A stretch of DNA of 64,000 bases from Alphaproteobacteria bacterium (GTDB lineage: Bacteria; Pseudomonadota; Alphaproteobacteria; CALKHQ01). Positions 42,668-52,283 of the stretch are shown in pieces. The notes under the pieces were generated by a model, which saw only the letters and a list, made by a program, of their open reading frames with translations, had not been told where the DNA came from and searched no databases. The DNA lies in contig JAWKYB010000002.1 in the NCBI GenBank assembly GCA_041396705.1, positions 248,001 through 312,000 on the forward strand, in the 5' to 3' direction. The position numbers were made by a program, and so were the translations under genes. Each line of letters begins with the position of its first letter. The stretch's first letter is position 1.

Positions 42668-43756
42668 TCAGCGCAGCGCGCGCTGGGTCTCGGCGTCGAA
42701 CAGGTGGAGCTGCGACAGGTCGATCGCCATCGTCGCGCGGTCGCCGGTGCGGGCGCCATGCCGATGGTGCAGCTTGGCCAGCACCTCATGACCCGCGAGA
42801 TCGAGCCCGAGTATCGCCTCGCCCCCCAGAGGCTCGACGAAGCTGATGCCGACCTCAACCTGATGTGGCCGCTCAAACTGGGGATCGTCGATCTGGCCGA
42901 CATGCTCCGGCCGCACGCCGAGGATGACCGGCAGTCCAGGCTCCAGGCCCGCCGGCGCGCCGGGCAGCGGTAGCGTGGCATCGCCGCTGAGAAAGGCGAT
43001 GCCACCAGGGGTCGCGGCAATCACGCCCGTCAACATGTTCATCGCCGGGCTGCCGATGAAGCGTGCAACGAACGTGTTGTTCGGCCGGTCATAGAGCTCC
43101 TCGGCGCCGCCGACCTGCTCCCAGATGCCGGCCCGCATCACGGCGATGCGCGTCCCCATGTTCAGCGCCTCGACCTGATCGTGAGTAACATAGACAAATG
43201 TGGTGCGCAGGCGCTGGTGCAGCTTGACCAGCTCGGAGCGCATGGTGACCCGCAGCTGTGCGTCGAGGTTGGACAGCGGCTCGTCCATCAGGAACACCGC
43301 CGGCTCCCGCACGATCGCGCGGCCCAGCGCGACCCGCTGGCGCTGGCCGCCCGACAGATGCCGTGGACGCCGGCCAAGCAACTCCCCGATCTCGAGGATC
43401 CGCGACGCGTCCATCACGCGGCGCTCCACCTCGCGCCTGGGCACGCCGCGATTTCGCAGCGCGAATGCCATGTTGTCGTAGACAGTCATGTGCGGGTAGA
43501 GCGCGTAGGACTGAAACACCATGGCGATGTCGCGTTCGCGCGGCGGTAGGTCGTTGACCACGCGCTCGCCGATCCTGATCTCGCCGCCGGTCAATTCCTC
43601 CAGGCCGGCCAGCATGCGCAACGTGGTCGACTTGCCGCACCCCGACGGGCCGACCAGGACCAGGAACTCGCCGTGGCCGATGTCGAGGTCGATCTCGTTG
43701 ACGACCGTGGTATCGCCGAAGGCCTTGGATACCCGGGTGAACGTCACGCTGGCCAT
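42668..43756 (-). CDS. maltose/glycerol-3-phosphate-type ABC ATPase (MalK/UgpC family)
   Basis: A 362-residue ATPase. Walker A is GPSGCGKSTTLRMLAGLEEL near residue 38, Q-loop VFQSYALYPHMTV, signature LSGGQRQRVALGRAI, Walker B VFLMDEPLSNLDAQLR and H-loop YVTHDQVEAL. The C-terminal TOBE region includes LGVRPEHVG. It powers the carbohydrate importer formed with the two upstream permeases and the Tat-exported receptor; it is the last gene of that leftward operon (12-base gap). Confidence 0.93.
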   Translation of the reverse strand: MASVTFTRVSKAFGDTTVVNEIDLDIGHGEFLVLVGPSGCGKSTTLRMLAGLEELTGGEIRIGERVVNDLPPRERDIAMVFQSYALYPHMTVYDNMAFALRNRGVPRREVERRVMDASRILEIGELLGRRPRHLSGGQRQRVALGRAIVREPAVFLMDEPLSNLDAQLRVTMRSELVKLHQRLRTTFVYVTHDQVEALNMGTRIAVMRAGIWEQVGGAEELYDRPNNTFVARFIGSPAMNMLTGVIAATPGGIAFLSGDATLPLPGAPAGLEPGLPVILGVRPEHVGQIDDPQFERPHQVEVGISFVEPLGGEAILGLDLAGHEVLAKLHHRHGARTGDRATMAIDLSQLHLFDAETQRALR

Positions 43757-43768
43757 GGCAGCGGCCTC

Positions 43769-44620
43769 CTATCCCTTGATGCCGCCGGCCGACAGGCCGC
43801 GCACGATCCAGCGCTGAGCGATGATGCCGATGGTGATGATCGGGATCACCGCGATCATCGCCAGCGTCGACATGATCCACCAGTAGGACCCGGCCTCGTT
43901 GGCCTGGCTCGCGATCAGCACCGGCAGGGTCTGCGCCTTGCGGAAGGTGAGAATCAGCGCGAACAGAAATTCGTTCCAGGCAAAGATCAGGCAGATGATG
44001 AAGCTCGCCACCAGCCCCGGCGCGGCGAGCGGCAGAGCGATGCGGAAGAACGCCGTGATCCTGGTGCAGCCGTCGACCAGGCTGCTCTCCTCGATCTCAA
44101 GCGGTACGTTGCGGAAGGCGTCCCGCAGCACCCACACCGCAAGCGGCAGGTTGAACAAGGTGTAGGCCAACGCAAGACCATAGGGATCGTCGAGCAGGCC
44201 GACGAAGCGGTACATCAGCAGGAACGGGAAGACGATGACCACCGGCGGCATCATCCGCTGCGAGATGAAGAAGAACGCGATGTCGTCGTTCTTGATGAAG
44301 CCCCAGCGGTCGCGGAAGCGGGCGAGGCCGTAGGCCGCCAGCGCCCCGAGGAACGTCGCGGCGGCGGCGCTGACCAACGACGCGATCAGGGAATTGGTCA
44401 GCGCGTTGAGCACCTGGGAGCCGTAGTCGTTGATCACCGTCTCGAAGGCGGCGAGGGTCGGCTCGAAGTCGATCCACGGGATGTATCTCGGCACCGGGAA
44501 GATCGCCGACTGCGACTTGAATGCCGTGCTGACCATCCAGAGCAGCGGGAAGATGATCACCGCGCTCCAGATTGCGAGCACCACGTAGAACAGGATGTTG
44601 CGCCGGGTCTTGGCCTTCAT
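43769..44620 (-). CDS. carbohydrate ABC transporter permease (MalG family)
   Basis: A 283-residue inner-membrane protein with six predicted helices. FPLLWMVSTAFKS at the first periplasmic boundary is typical of MalG-type proteins. The EAA loop IEESSLVDGCTRITAFFRIALPLAAPG lies near residue 185, and WNEFLFALILT follows. It pairs with the MalF-like permease whose stop is four bases upstream. Confidence 0.92.
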   Translation of the reverse strand: MKAKTRRNILFYVVLAIWSAVIIFPLLWMVSTAFKSQSAIFPVPRYIPWIDFEPTLAAFETVINDYGSQVLNALTNSLIASLVSAAAATFLGALAAYGLARFRDRWGFIKNDDIAFFFISQRMMPPVVIVFPFLLMYRFVGLLDDPYGLALAYTLFNLPLAVWVLRDAFRNVPLEIEESSLVDGCTRITAFFRIALPLAAPGLVASFIICLIFAWNEFLFALILTFRKAQTLPVLIASQANEAGSYWWIMSTLAMIAVIPIITIGIIAQRWIVRGLSAGGIKG

Positions 44621-44624
44621 TGCA

Positions 44625-45527
44625 TCACTCCACCGCCCGCAGCACCAGCTTGCGCAACACGCCGAGGAACAGCATCGCTGCGACCACGGTGACGATCAGC
44701 AGCGTAAACGCCAGCGTCGAGGCGTAGCCCAGGTCGAAGTTCCGGATGCCGACGCGATAGGCGTAGATGGTGAGGGATTCCGTCGCGATCCCGGGCCCAC
44801 CGTTGGTAAGCACGACGATGACGTCGACGATCTTCAGCATCTCCACGCTGCGGATGAGCAGCGCAGTCACCGTCCAGGGCAGCAGCAAGGGGAAGGTTAC
44901 GCGCCAGAAGGCCTGCCAGTCGGATCGGGTGTCGATGCGGCCGGCCTCGACCACCTCCTCGCTCACCGACTGCAGACCGGCGAGCAGGATCAGCATCATG
45001 AACGGCGTCCACTGCCAGGTGTCGACGATCAGCACCGTCACGAAGGCGAGGACGCTGTCGCTGAGCCACGCCACGGGCGCGATGCCGGAACGGATCAGCA
45101 GGTCGTTCACCGGGCCTGCCGCCTCGTTGAACATGACGCGTCCGACCACGAACGAGATCGCGATCGGGCTCAGCATCATCGGCAGCAGGAACAGTACGCG
45201 GAAGAAATTCCGCGCCTTGATCTCGGCGTTCAGGACGACGGCCAGCAGCAGGCCGAGCCCATACTGGATCGGCACGCCGACGATCACGTAGAGCACGGTG
45301 TTCAGCGCAACGCCGTGGAAGTGCGTATCCTCGAACAGACGCGCCCAGTGGTCGACGCCCGCGAACGCGATGCCGGCGTCCGGGTTCGATAGGTTCCAGT
45401 GGACGAAGGACAGGCCCAGGGACATGACGAGCGGGAAGATCGCCATGACTATGACCAGCGCCAGCGGAGGCGCTATGAACACCCCCGCCGCACGCCGGTC
45501 GCCCAGCCGCGCTAACAGACGCCACAT
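44625..45527 (-). CDS. carbohydrate ABC transporter permease (MalF family)
   Basis: A 300-residue permease with six predicted helices. The first helix is FIAPPLALVIVMAIFPLVMSL and the EAA loop is VVEAGRIDTRSDWQAFWRVTFPLLLP. TNGGPGIATESLTIYAYRVG is a frequent MalF-family segment. ATG at 45527 is preferred; the frame opens 51 bases upstream with sequence unlike the family. It lies between the receptor and the MalG-like gene. Confidence 0.92.
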   Translation of the reverse strand: MWRLLARLGDRRAAGVFIAPPLALVIVMAIFPLVMSLGLSFVHWNLSNPDAGIAFAGVDHWARLFEDTHFHGVALNTVLYVIVGVPIQYGLGLLLAVVLNAEIKARNFFRVLFLLPMMLSPIAISFVVGRVMFNEAAGPVNDLLIRSGIAPVAWLSDSVLAFVTVLIVDTWQWTPFMMLILLAGLQSVSEEVVEAGRIDTRSDWQAFWRVTFPLLLPWTVTALLIRSVEMLKIVDVIVVLTNGGPGIATESLTIYAYRVGIRNFDLGYASTLAFTLLIVTVVAAMLFLGVLRKLVLRAVE

Positions 45528-45620
45528 GGTTCCGGACTCTCGGTCGCCGCGCGCCCGTGCAACACGGAACGCGCACACCGGCGGCCGGCGCTCGTCACCG
45601 CGCCGGCCGCCGGCCAGCGG

Positions 45621-47132
45621 CTATTCGCCGACCGAGGCGACGTAGAGTTCGCGCTGGCGATCCCGGCCGAGACGGTCGGTCGTCATCTCCCAGCCGTCGG
45701 ACGCGTTCTTCATCGCCTGCTCGGCGCTGATCTCGCCGGCCATGAAGCGCGACGCCTCGACGTCGAGCAGGTTGTAGTACTCGCCGCCACCGGGAATGCG
45801 CAGGTCGAGGACCGAGTTCGGATGGCTGATCGCCTTGCCGATCGAGCCGAGATACTCCTCGGCATCGACCGGATCCATCCCTGCATCGACCAGATAGCTG
45901 GCCCCCTCGATATTGCTGGTCCGCGACGGCTGGATGCCGGAATCCGGATAGGCGACCAGGATGGGGCTCGACACCGGGTTGCACAAGAAGGCCGCGAGAT
46001 CCCAGGCGGCCTCCTTGTTCTCGGCCGTCTTCGGTACGCCGAACAGCCACGCGGTGGCGGCAAGGAAGGGTGCGAAATTCGCCTCGCCCGGTACGTCCTG
46101 CCATGCCTGGGCTGCCCGGCTGAACACCTGCCTGCCCCCGGGAACCAGGCTGGTCCCGCACTTGCCGCGGATCTGCGATTCGGTTGAATAGGACAAGGTC
46201 CTGATATCGCCCCAGTCGGTGACGATCGCCGCCTGTCCGCTGACAAACGTCGGCCGGGTCTCCGAAAAACCGTACTGCGACAGCCCCGGAGGCCCGTTCT
46301 CCGAATCGCGCCGCCAATCCTCGAGAGCCTGAATCCACCCGCCTTCGGTCAGGCGCGGAGACATCGACTCCGGGTTGAAGAAGACGTGCGGATCGCCCTC
46401 CTGCTTGGAGTAGCTGATGCCACGCCCTATCAGGAAGTAGACGCCGCCTGTCCCACGGCCCATCGGCTCGAGGATGCCATAGGAGCGGCCGGTGCCCGAC
46501 CAGTCGAAGCTGTTGAAGAACTTGCCGACGTCGGCGAACTGTTCCCAGTTTTTCGGCACAGCGAGTTCGTATCCATATTCGTCGGCGAAGCGGGCCTGAT
46601 GGTCAGCATTCCCGAACAGATCGCGGCGATAGAACATGTTGTGGCAGTTGCCGTCATAGACGATGCCCAGCATGTCGTCGCCCCAGTTCATCGCATCGCG
46701 ATAGGTGGGGTAGTAGTCGTCCATCCCGATCAGGCCCTGGACGTCCTCGGGAACCGTCTCCAGGAAGCCGCCGCCCATGAAGTCGCCGGCCCAGCCGCTG
46801 AGGAAGTTGAACAGATCGCTGGTATAGATTCCGGTAGCGAGTTCGGTGCGCAACTTCTCGAACATCTCACCAAAGGAATAGGTGACAAGCTCGATGGTCG
46901 CGCCGGTCGCCTCCTCCCAGATCGGGCCGAATTTCTGGATCGGTCCGCTGATCACGGGTCCGGACTGTGAAGCGACGATAACGGTCTGGCCGTCGAAACG
47001 CTTGTCCGACACGATCGGCAAGGTCACGTCGTCGCTCTGGGCCGCGACCCGCCGGCCGATGCCGGCAAGGACCGCCGCGCCAGCCGAAGCCATAAGGAAC
47101 TCGCGCCGATTGGCGCCGCGAGGCACATGCAT
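45621..47132 (-). CDS. Tat-exported carbohydrate-binding protein (family 1)
   Basis: A 503-residue receptor. The N-terminus carries NRREFLMASAGAAVLAGIG, a twin-arginine-type signal, with probable cleavage after VAAQ. Mature segments such as YTSDLFNFLSGWAGDFMG and VYDGNCHNMFYRRDLF fit family 1 extracellular binding proteins, although it is about 70-80 residues longer than maltose-type receptors. GGGGAGG precedes the ATG at 47132. It begins the leftward importer operon, which has a promoter somewhere in the 285-base gap upstream. Confidence 0.91.
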   Translation of the reverse strand: MHVPRGANRREFLMASAGAAVLAGIGRRVAAQSDDVTLPIVSDKRFDGQTVIVASQSGPVISGPIQKFGPIWEEATGATIELVTYSFGEMFEKLRTELATGIYTSDLFNFLSGWAGDFMGGGFLETVPEDVQGLIGMDDYYPTYRDAMNWGDDMLGIVYDGNCHNMFYRRDLFGNADHQARFADEYGYELAVPKNWEQFADVGKFFNSFDWSGTGRSYGILEPMGRGTGGVYFLIGRGISYSKQEGDPHVFFNPESMSPRLTEGGWIQALEDWRRDSENGPPGLSQYGFSETRPTFVSGQAAIVTDWGDIRTLSYSTESQIRGKCGTSLVPGGRQVFSRAAQAWQDVPGEANFAPFLAATAWLFGVPKTAENKEAAWDLAAFLCNPVSSPILVAYPDSGIQPSRTSNIEGASYLVDAGMDPVDAEEYLGSIGKAISHPNSVLDLRIPGGGEYYNLLDVEASRFMAGEISAEQAMKNASDGWEMTTDRLGRDRQRELYVASVGE

Positions 47133-47417
47133 AACGAATCCTCCCCAATTCGTTCTATTTTCGGCGTCTGGAAATCCTGGCGCCGGCACCTCACCGCGAC
47201 GCGGTACCCCACCTCTCGGCTTCGGTACAATTCTGATGCTATCCTGGCGCTCCCGTCTTGCATAGGGGCCCCGGCCAGTCTCAATCATGCTTGGTCGACC
47301 CAAGCCGCGCCCCGACAAAGACCACCTGGACAGGACCTGCCCCTGCAGGCTCTTCGCCTTTTTCCTGGCGCCGAATGCTTGGCAAACACCGACCAGCCAG
47401 GTCGCACCGTTTCGAGC

Positions 47418-48497
47418 TCAGGAGCGAGGCAGCAGGATGTAGTCCGATCCGTCGGGCGGGCCGTCCGTGATGTGTGCGCTGCCTTCACTGAGGTTCATGA
47501 TCACCGAGAATACCGTTTGCAGGCGCTTGCCCTCGGCATCCTTCGGATCCTCGCGCCGGCTGATCGCATCCGGCCCGTTGGCGCGGTCGCGCAGGACGTC
47601 CATGGCCGCCTCGACGCTGACGCTGCCCCGTCGCTCCTCCAGCAGCCGGCGCACGCGCGCCAGACGCGGATAGCTGTCGGGCAGCACGTGCTTGCCGAGG
47701 TCGCGGACCTCGATGAGGCGCGGACTGCAGATGTGATTCGTGTGGCACAGCATGTCGCGATCCGGCAGCAGCACGTCGAAGTCGCTGGGGATGGCCTCGA
47801 TGTCGAGGGCTTCGGCCCCGGCCTGCGCAACCAGATAATTGGCAGCGGACGCGACCGGCCCGGTCGCAACAGCCTCGATGGCGTCTCCCAGGTTCTTCGA
47901 TTCCAGGATCCGCCGCAGGACGATGTGCAGAGGCACCCCGTCCTCGCGCAGCTGGTCGGTGACGAGGGCGTTGAGGCAGACACCAAGCCCCGCCGAATTG
48001 AAACCGATCTTGCCGACGATACCGCCCTCGGTCAGCATGGTGATCGAGGGGCCATCATCGCGCTCGACCACCACGACCGTGAAGGCGTCGCGCTGCGATG
48101 CCCGCCAATCCCAGTTCTGGCACAAGAGCACCTCGCCGGCCGCAGTGGCCGATCCGAAGGCCGCAAAGGCGGTACAGCCGTCGACCAGGCGCGCCGATAG
48201 CGCGATCTCCGACCGTGCGTTCAGCGCCAGGATGTCTTCCAGGGCAAAGCCACTGCCCTCGGCCAGTCCTCGCATTTCCTCGAGAAGGTCGGGCGCATAG
48301 CGCTCGATCGCGGGCGCGTAACCGGCACCCATCTTTCGCGCTTGATCCCAGTCGAGGCCGACGAAGTCGGTGAAGAGGCGTTGATATGTTCGCACCGAGG
48401 CGGCCACCTGGGCCTGGGCGGCGCGCCCGTACTCCAGCCCGCGTGAGCGCGGATCACCGCCGACGCGAACGATCGGGAATGGGAAGTTGCCTCGCAT
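47418..48497 (-). CDS. C45-family Ntn hydrolase (acyl-CoA:6-aminopenicillanate acyltransferase-like)
   Basis: A 359-residue Ntn-fold hydrolase. The likely self-cleavage site and nucleophile are Gly-Cys108 in LVDGCTAFAAFG, followed by LLCQNWDWR and the loop ITMLTEGGIVGKIGFNSAGLGVCLNAL that is diagnostic for the peptidase C45 family. These enzymes cut linear amide bonds. AAGGAG precedes the ATG. No signal peptide is seen. It is the last gene of the amide-hydrolase operon, 11 bases after the S45 enzyme. Confidence 0.9.
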   Translation of the reverse strand: MRGNFPFPIVRVGGDPRSRGLEYGRAAQAQVAASVRTYQRLFTDFVGLDWDQARKMGAGYAPAIERYAPDLLEEMRGLAEGSGFALEDILALNARSEIALSARLVDGCTAFAAFGSATAAGEVLLCQNWDWRASQRDAFTVVVVERDDGPSITMLTEGGIVGKIGFNSAGLGVCLNALVTDQLREDGVPLHIVLRRILESKNLGDAIEAVATGPVASAANYLVAQAGAEALDIEAIPSDFDVLLPDRDMLCHTNHICSPRLIEVRDLGKHVLPDSYPRLARVRRLLEERRGSVSVEAAMDVLRDRANGPDAISRREDPKDAEGKRLQTVFSVIMNLSEGSAHITDGPPDGSDYILLPRS

Positions 48498-48508
48498 CGC
48501 CCGCTCCT

Positions 48509-50860
48509 TCAGGTGTTCTGCGGAACCAGTCGGATGACCCGTTCGGCCGCCGCATCGACCGCCGCGCGACTGTAGAGCATCGGCACGTAGTCGCCCTGCG
48601 ACCAAAGCCCGGCAAGGTCCGCATAGTGCGGTGAGCGCGGGTCGCCTGACTGGCCAGGTGAATTGATCCATCGGCTGTTGTCCCAACCGCCGACATCGAT
48701 GACCATGCGCACGGTGGCGCCAAGCACGGCGCGGAAGTCGGTGGCGCGGTACATCATGTTCATCGGTGTGGACTCGGTACCGCCGACGGGCAACGGACCC
48801 ACATCCCACACCTCAGCGCCCACCGATCCACGCAGCGGAGTCAAGTCGTGCGGGAAATAGCCGTGGTGCAGCCGGCCCCATGCCCAGCCTCCGGTGTCTT
48901 CGCCCATCAGGGCCCGGCAGTCACGCAACGCCTCTCCGAGCGTCTTCAGCAGCAACCCGTCACGGGCTTCCGCGCCCCCCTCGAACAATGCGCCCGGATG
49001 TTCCAGCACATACGCGATCCCATCGGGATCGCCCGGTGCCATCAGCGAGCGAACCGCCTCGTCCGGCATCGCCCGCGCAATGACGGCCGGGCGCAGAAAC
49101 CGGGTCCACCAGACCTCGAACAAAGCCGCCTCCGGACTGTCCGGACCGGTGCTGCAGTCCCAGTTGGTCAGCAGGGCAAGGGCTGTGACGAGTCCTGCGT
49201 CGTCGGATTGCAGACCGTGCAGCAACGCCGTAATTCGCCGCGCCGGGATCGACAAATCATCCGTCTGCAAGGCGCACGATGAAGCCACGCTGACCCGCGG
49301 TGTTGCCGCAAAAGCCTCGGCAATCCGCGTGGCACGCGAGCGGTCGAACCACTCGAACCCGATCTGCTTCTCGTGGTGCGGCCAGTCGGCCGGCACATTC
49401 ATCTCGTTTGCGGTGGCAAAATAGCCTGCCTTGGGGTTGAGGACATTGGGTAGGTCGTCGGCATTGAAGAACCCCTCCCATTCGAACCGGCCGTCGCCGG
49501 GCACCGGCAGCAGTCCGTCCCAGTTGCGGCGGATCGGCGACCGGCCGACGGCCGACCAGGAGATGTCTCCCTTACGATCGGCGAAGACCATGTTGACCGC
49601 AGGCACCGCCCACCGCCGCATCTCGCGACGGAAGGCCGTGTGATCGCGCGCCCGCATCGATGCGATACTGGCCATGTAGGGCGCGGAACCGGGCTCGAAC
49701 CAGGTTGAGCGGATCGCGAAGGCCCGGTTCGCAGCGGCGTCCGCCTTCACCACCGGGCCGTGGCGCGTGAAGGTGAGCGTGACCTCCTGGTCCGGTGCGC
49801 CACGGACAGCGATCGTCTCCCGGATCGTCGTCATCTCCTCCCAGCCGTCGCCGTAGCGATAGCGGCGCGGACGGCCGGGTTCGGTCTCGTAGACGTAGAC
49901 GTCCTCGGAATCGACGCCGAAGAACAACGTCAGGCCGAATGCGATCTCGCCGTTGTGCCCCATCATGATGCCGGGGATCACCGGTTCGCCGGCACCGATA
50001 CCGTCGAATTCCGGCGACGACAGATGCACCAGGTAACGCAGGGCGGGAACGGCGTGGGCGCGATGCGGATCGTTGGCGAGGATCGGCCGGCCGGTGTCGG
50101 TGCGTTGCGGGGAAACGGTCCAGTTGTTGGAGCCTTCACTGGCTGCAGTCCGCTCCACGGCACCGCCGGCCGCAACCGTCGCCCACTGTTCAATCTCGTC
50201 GACGCCCGCGTCCAGCCGTTCGCGGCTGAACGTGACAGGAGCCATCGCCAGCTTGAACACGTTCAGCATGTCGTCCGGCAGGCTCGCCAGGTCGAGGCCC
50301 TCCGCGGGCGTCGGGACGCGCGGTGGGTCGAGGTTCTGGCGCAGAAGGTCGACGCCAGCGTCCGCCTTCGCCATCACCCTGGCACGCGCTGCCTCCGAGA
50401 GCGCGTTGCGCATCCAAGAATGGACCCGGATGCGGACCACATCCTCGGGTCGCCAACGCGCCGGTCGAGTCCCGAGCTCGACGAATTCGGGCGGCAGCCA
50501 GTCCGGATGGTCGTCCAGCAGTTCGATGTAGCTGTTGATCCCGCGCACGAAGGCGGTGCAGATCGCTTCGGCGTCGTCGCCATATGACGCCCACTCGGCG
50601 GCCATGTCGCCGCGGTACAGAAACAGGCGTGAGGCACGGTCCTGCGCCGCATAGCCAGGGCCGAAGTCGTGCGCCAGCAAGCCCAGGCCCCGCTTGCGCC
50701 AGAGGTCGATCTGCCACAGGCGGTCGCGGGCGGCGTTGAACCCTTGGGCGAAGAACAGGTCGTCGATGTTATGGGCGCGGATGTGCGGCACCCCCCACCG
50801 ATCGATCACGATCTCGACGGGGTCGGTGAGGCCGGTCGCTTTGATCGTCGTCATCTGCAT
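48509..50860 (-). CDS. S45-family penicillin-acylase-like amidase
   Basis: A 783-residue Ntn hydrolase. Early residues IEIVIDRWGVPHIRAHNIDDLFFAQGF-type signature is present (VEIVIDRWGVPHIRA). The beta-chain nucleophile is Ser244 in ASEGSNNWTVSP, preceded by a 243-residue alpha/spacer region. GRPILANDPH and GHNGEIAFGLT follow, as does a late GGTESTPMNMMYR. Penicillin acylases are normally exported, yet no signal peptide is visible from the ATG at 50860 (or 50854), so this one appears cytoplasmic. It likely removes an acyl group from an imported N-acyl compound. Confidence 0.92.
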   Translation of the reverse strand: MQMTTIKATGLTDPVEIVIDRWGVPHIRAHNIDDLFFAQGFNAARDRLWQIDLWRKRGLGLLAHDFGPGYAAQDRASRLFLYRGDMAAEWASYGDDAEAICTAFVRGINSYIELLDDHPDWLPPEFVELGTRPARWRPEDVVRIRVHSWMRNALSEAARARVMAKADAGVDLLRQNLDPPRVPTPAEGLDLASLPDDMLNVFKLAMAPVTFSRERLDAGVDEIEQWATVAAGGAVERTAASEGSNNWTVSPQRTDTGRPILANDPHRAHAVPALRYLVHLSSPEFDGIGAGEPVIPGIMMGHNGEIAFGLTLFFGVDSEDVYVYETEPGRPRRYRYGDGWEEMTTIRETIAVRGAPDQEVTLTFTRHGPVVKADAAANRAFAIRSTWFEPGSAPYMASIASMRARDHTAFRREMRRWAVPAVNMVFADRKGDISWSAVGRSPIRRNWDGLLPVPGDGRFEWEGFFNADDLPNVLNPKAGYFATANEMNVPADWPHHEKQIGFEWFDRSRATRIAEAFAATPRVSVASSCALQTDDLSIPARRITALLHGLQSDDAGLVTALALLTNWDCSTGPDSPEAALFEVWWTRFLRPAVIARAMPDEAVRSLMAPGDPDGIAYVLEHPGALFEGGAEARDGLLLKTLGEALRDCRALMGEDTGGWAWGRLHHGYFPHDLTPLRGSVGAEVWDVGPLPVGGTESTPMNMMYRATDFRAVLGATVRMVIDVGGWDNSRWINSPGQSGDPRSPHYADLAGLWSQGDYVPMLYSRAAVDAAAERVIRLVPQNT

Positions 50861-50888
50861 TGCGAAGGCCGCCCAAGCTCCTATCAGA

Positions 50889-51989
50889 TCAGGCCAGGAC
50901 CCGCTGCACCGAACGCGGTTCCGAAGCCGCAACGGCCGCATCAGCCAGGAAACGGACCAGCGCACGCTCGATGCGGCGGGTGTCCAGGTCCTGGACGATG
51001 AAGACGATGCGGGAGGAATGGTCCCTGTCGGGCCAGCACTCGAGATGCACGGGGTGATGGATCACGTTGCGCACGACATCGAGGACAATCGGGCCTGGCG
51101 CCTCCGGCACGTCGAGAAGCCCCTTGATGCGCAGAATCCGGTCGCCGTAGCGATACGCGAAGGCGCTGAGCCAAACGCCGAAGACCGTCCAATCGATGCG
51201 CCTGTGCGCACGCAACACGAAGCTGGAGACGCCGGCGTGAGCCGATCCGGCGTCAACCCCGTGCCCGCGGGGCTCCCCGTCGTGGTGCAGGCCGGCAATG
51301 CGTCCGAGCCAATCTTGATCCCCGCTGTCGGCTCCGGGTTGCGGGCCGGTTAGCACGCGCAGCGGATCGAAGCACGGCGCGTTGGCATCGCTGACGTCCG
51401 CCAGCGGGTTCAGCCGGGCGAGAAAGGACCGCCCGGCGTCGGCGGACATTGCGCCGTCCATGTCCGTCTTGGTCAGAACCAGCTCGTCCGCGATCGCCAG
51501 CTGTCGCAGTACCTCCGGCTGGTCGAGAACCTGGCCGCGCACGTGCAGGCAGTCCACGGTGCACACGACGTTGGCCAGTCGCATTTGGTTGCGGAGCATC
51601 GGATCGGCGATCAGCGTCTGGACGATGGGGGCCGGATCCGCCAACCCCGTCGTCTCCAGGACGACTCGGTCGAATGGCTCGATTGCCCCGGAAGCCCGAC
51701 CGTCGATCAGCTCGCGGAAGCTCGCTCGCAGGTCGGAGCGGATGGTGCAGCAGACGCAGCCGTTCTGCAGGACCACCGCATTGTCGGTCACGTTGCGCAC
51801 GAGCAGATGGTCGAGACCGACCTCGCCGAACTCGTTGATCACGACCGCGATCCGCTCAGCCGCATCGGAGGCGATCAGCTTGCGCAGCAGCGTGGTTTTC
51901 CCGCTGCCGAGCGCGCCAGTCAGAACCGTGACAGGCGTTGGTCGGCCGCTATCGGTCCGCATGCGCATCGCCCCCATCGTCCTCTCCAT
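50889..51989 (-). CDS. CobW/COG0523-family GTPase (metal chaperone)
   Basis: A G3E-family GTPase of up to 366 residues. The P-loop is LTGALGSGKTTLLRKL near residue 24, the metal motif GCVCCTIRSDLR is present, then ETTGLADPAPIVQTL, the guanine motif LTKTDM and the C-terminal CobW domain. Members deliver Zn, Co or Fe to partner enzymes. The start is uncertain: ATG codons at 51989, 51977, 51968 and 51962 all overlap the end of the small gene upstream. Its presence between a metal-dependent deacetylase and two hydrolases suggests it metallates the deacetylase. Confidence 0.9.
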   Translation of the reverse strand: MERTMGAMRMRTDSGRPTPVTVLTGALGSGKTTLLRKLIASDAAERIAVVINEFGEVGLDHLLVRNVTDNAVVLQNGCVCCTIRSDLRASFRELIDGRASGAIEPFDRVVLETTGLADPAPIVQTLIADPMLRNQMRLANVVCTVDCLHVRGQVLDQPEVLRQLAIADELVLTKTDMDGAMSADAGRSFLARLNPLADVSDANAPCFDPLRVLTGPQPGADSGDQDWLGRIAGLHHDGEPRGHGVDAGSAHAGVSSFVLRAHRRIDWTVFGVWLSAFAYRYGDRILRIKGLLDVPEAPGPIVLDVVRNVIHHPVHLECWPDRDHSSRIVFIVQDLDTRRIERALVRFLADAAVAASEPRSVQRVLA

Positions 51990-52254
51990 CGGTCACGGCG
52001 AGCGGGTCGACGCGCCCCCGGCCGATTTTGTCCGCGGCGGCCCAGACATGCGTCAGGTCCGGCACGAACAGCGAGCGGCCGGTTGCGCTGCGCACGACAT
52101 ACACACGTCCTTGTGCAGACAGCTTGACGCCGCTGTCGGCGAGGAGCCGGTTGACCAGCGCGATCCGCCGTTGGCGCTCAGCCACCGGATTGCGTCCGCC
52201 AGCCTGCTCGATCCACTCGGGCCCGCCGCTCAACAATCCGCATGCGCCGCACAT
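51949..52254 (-). CDS. small MCGACG-type protein next to CobW, function unknown
   Basis: A 101-residue protein starting MCGACGLLSGGPEW, so a CxxC pair lies at the very N-terminus. The middle is basic and helical (RQRRIALVNRLLADSG), then GRVYVVRSATGRSLFVPDLTHVWAAADKI, and the tail is acidic and charged. It resembles small proteins that often sit beside CobW GTPases in alphaproteobacteria, but no named family is recalled with confidence. The overlap with CobW and the 29-base gap to the deacetylase gene imply co-translation. Metal or thiol chemistry is a guess from the CxxC. Confidence 0.72.
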   Translation of the reverse strand: MCGACGLLSGGPEWIEQAGGRNPVAERQRRIALVNRLLADSGVKLSAQGRVYVVRSATGRSLFVPDLTHVWAAADKIGRGRVDPLAVTDGEDDGGDAHADR

Positions 52255-52283
52255 GACGACAGCCCCGCTTCAGTACCTGCCAC

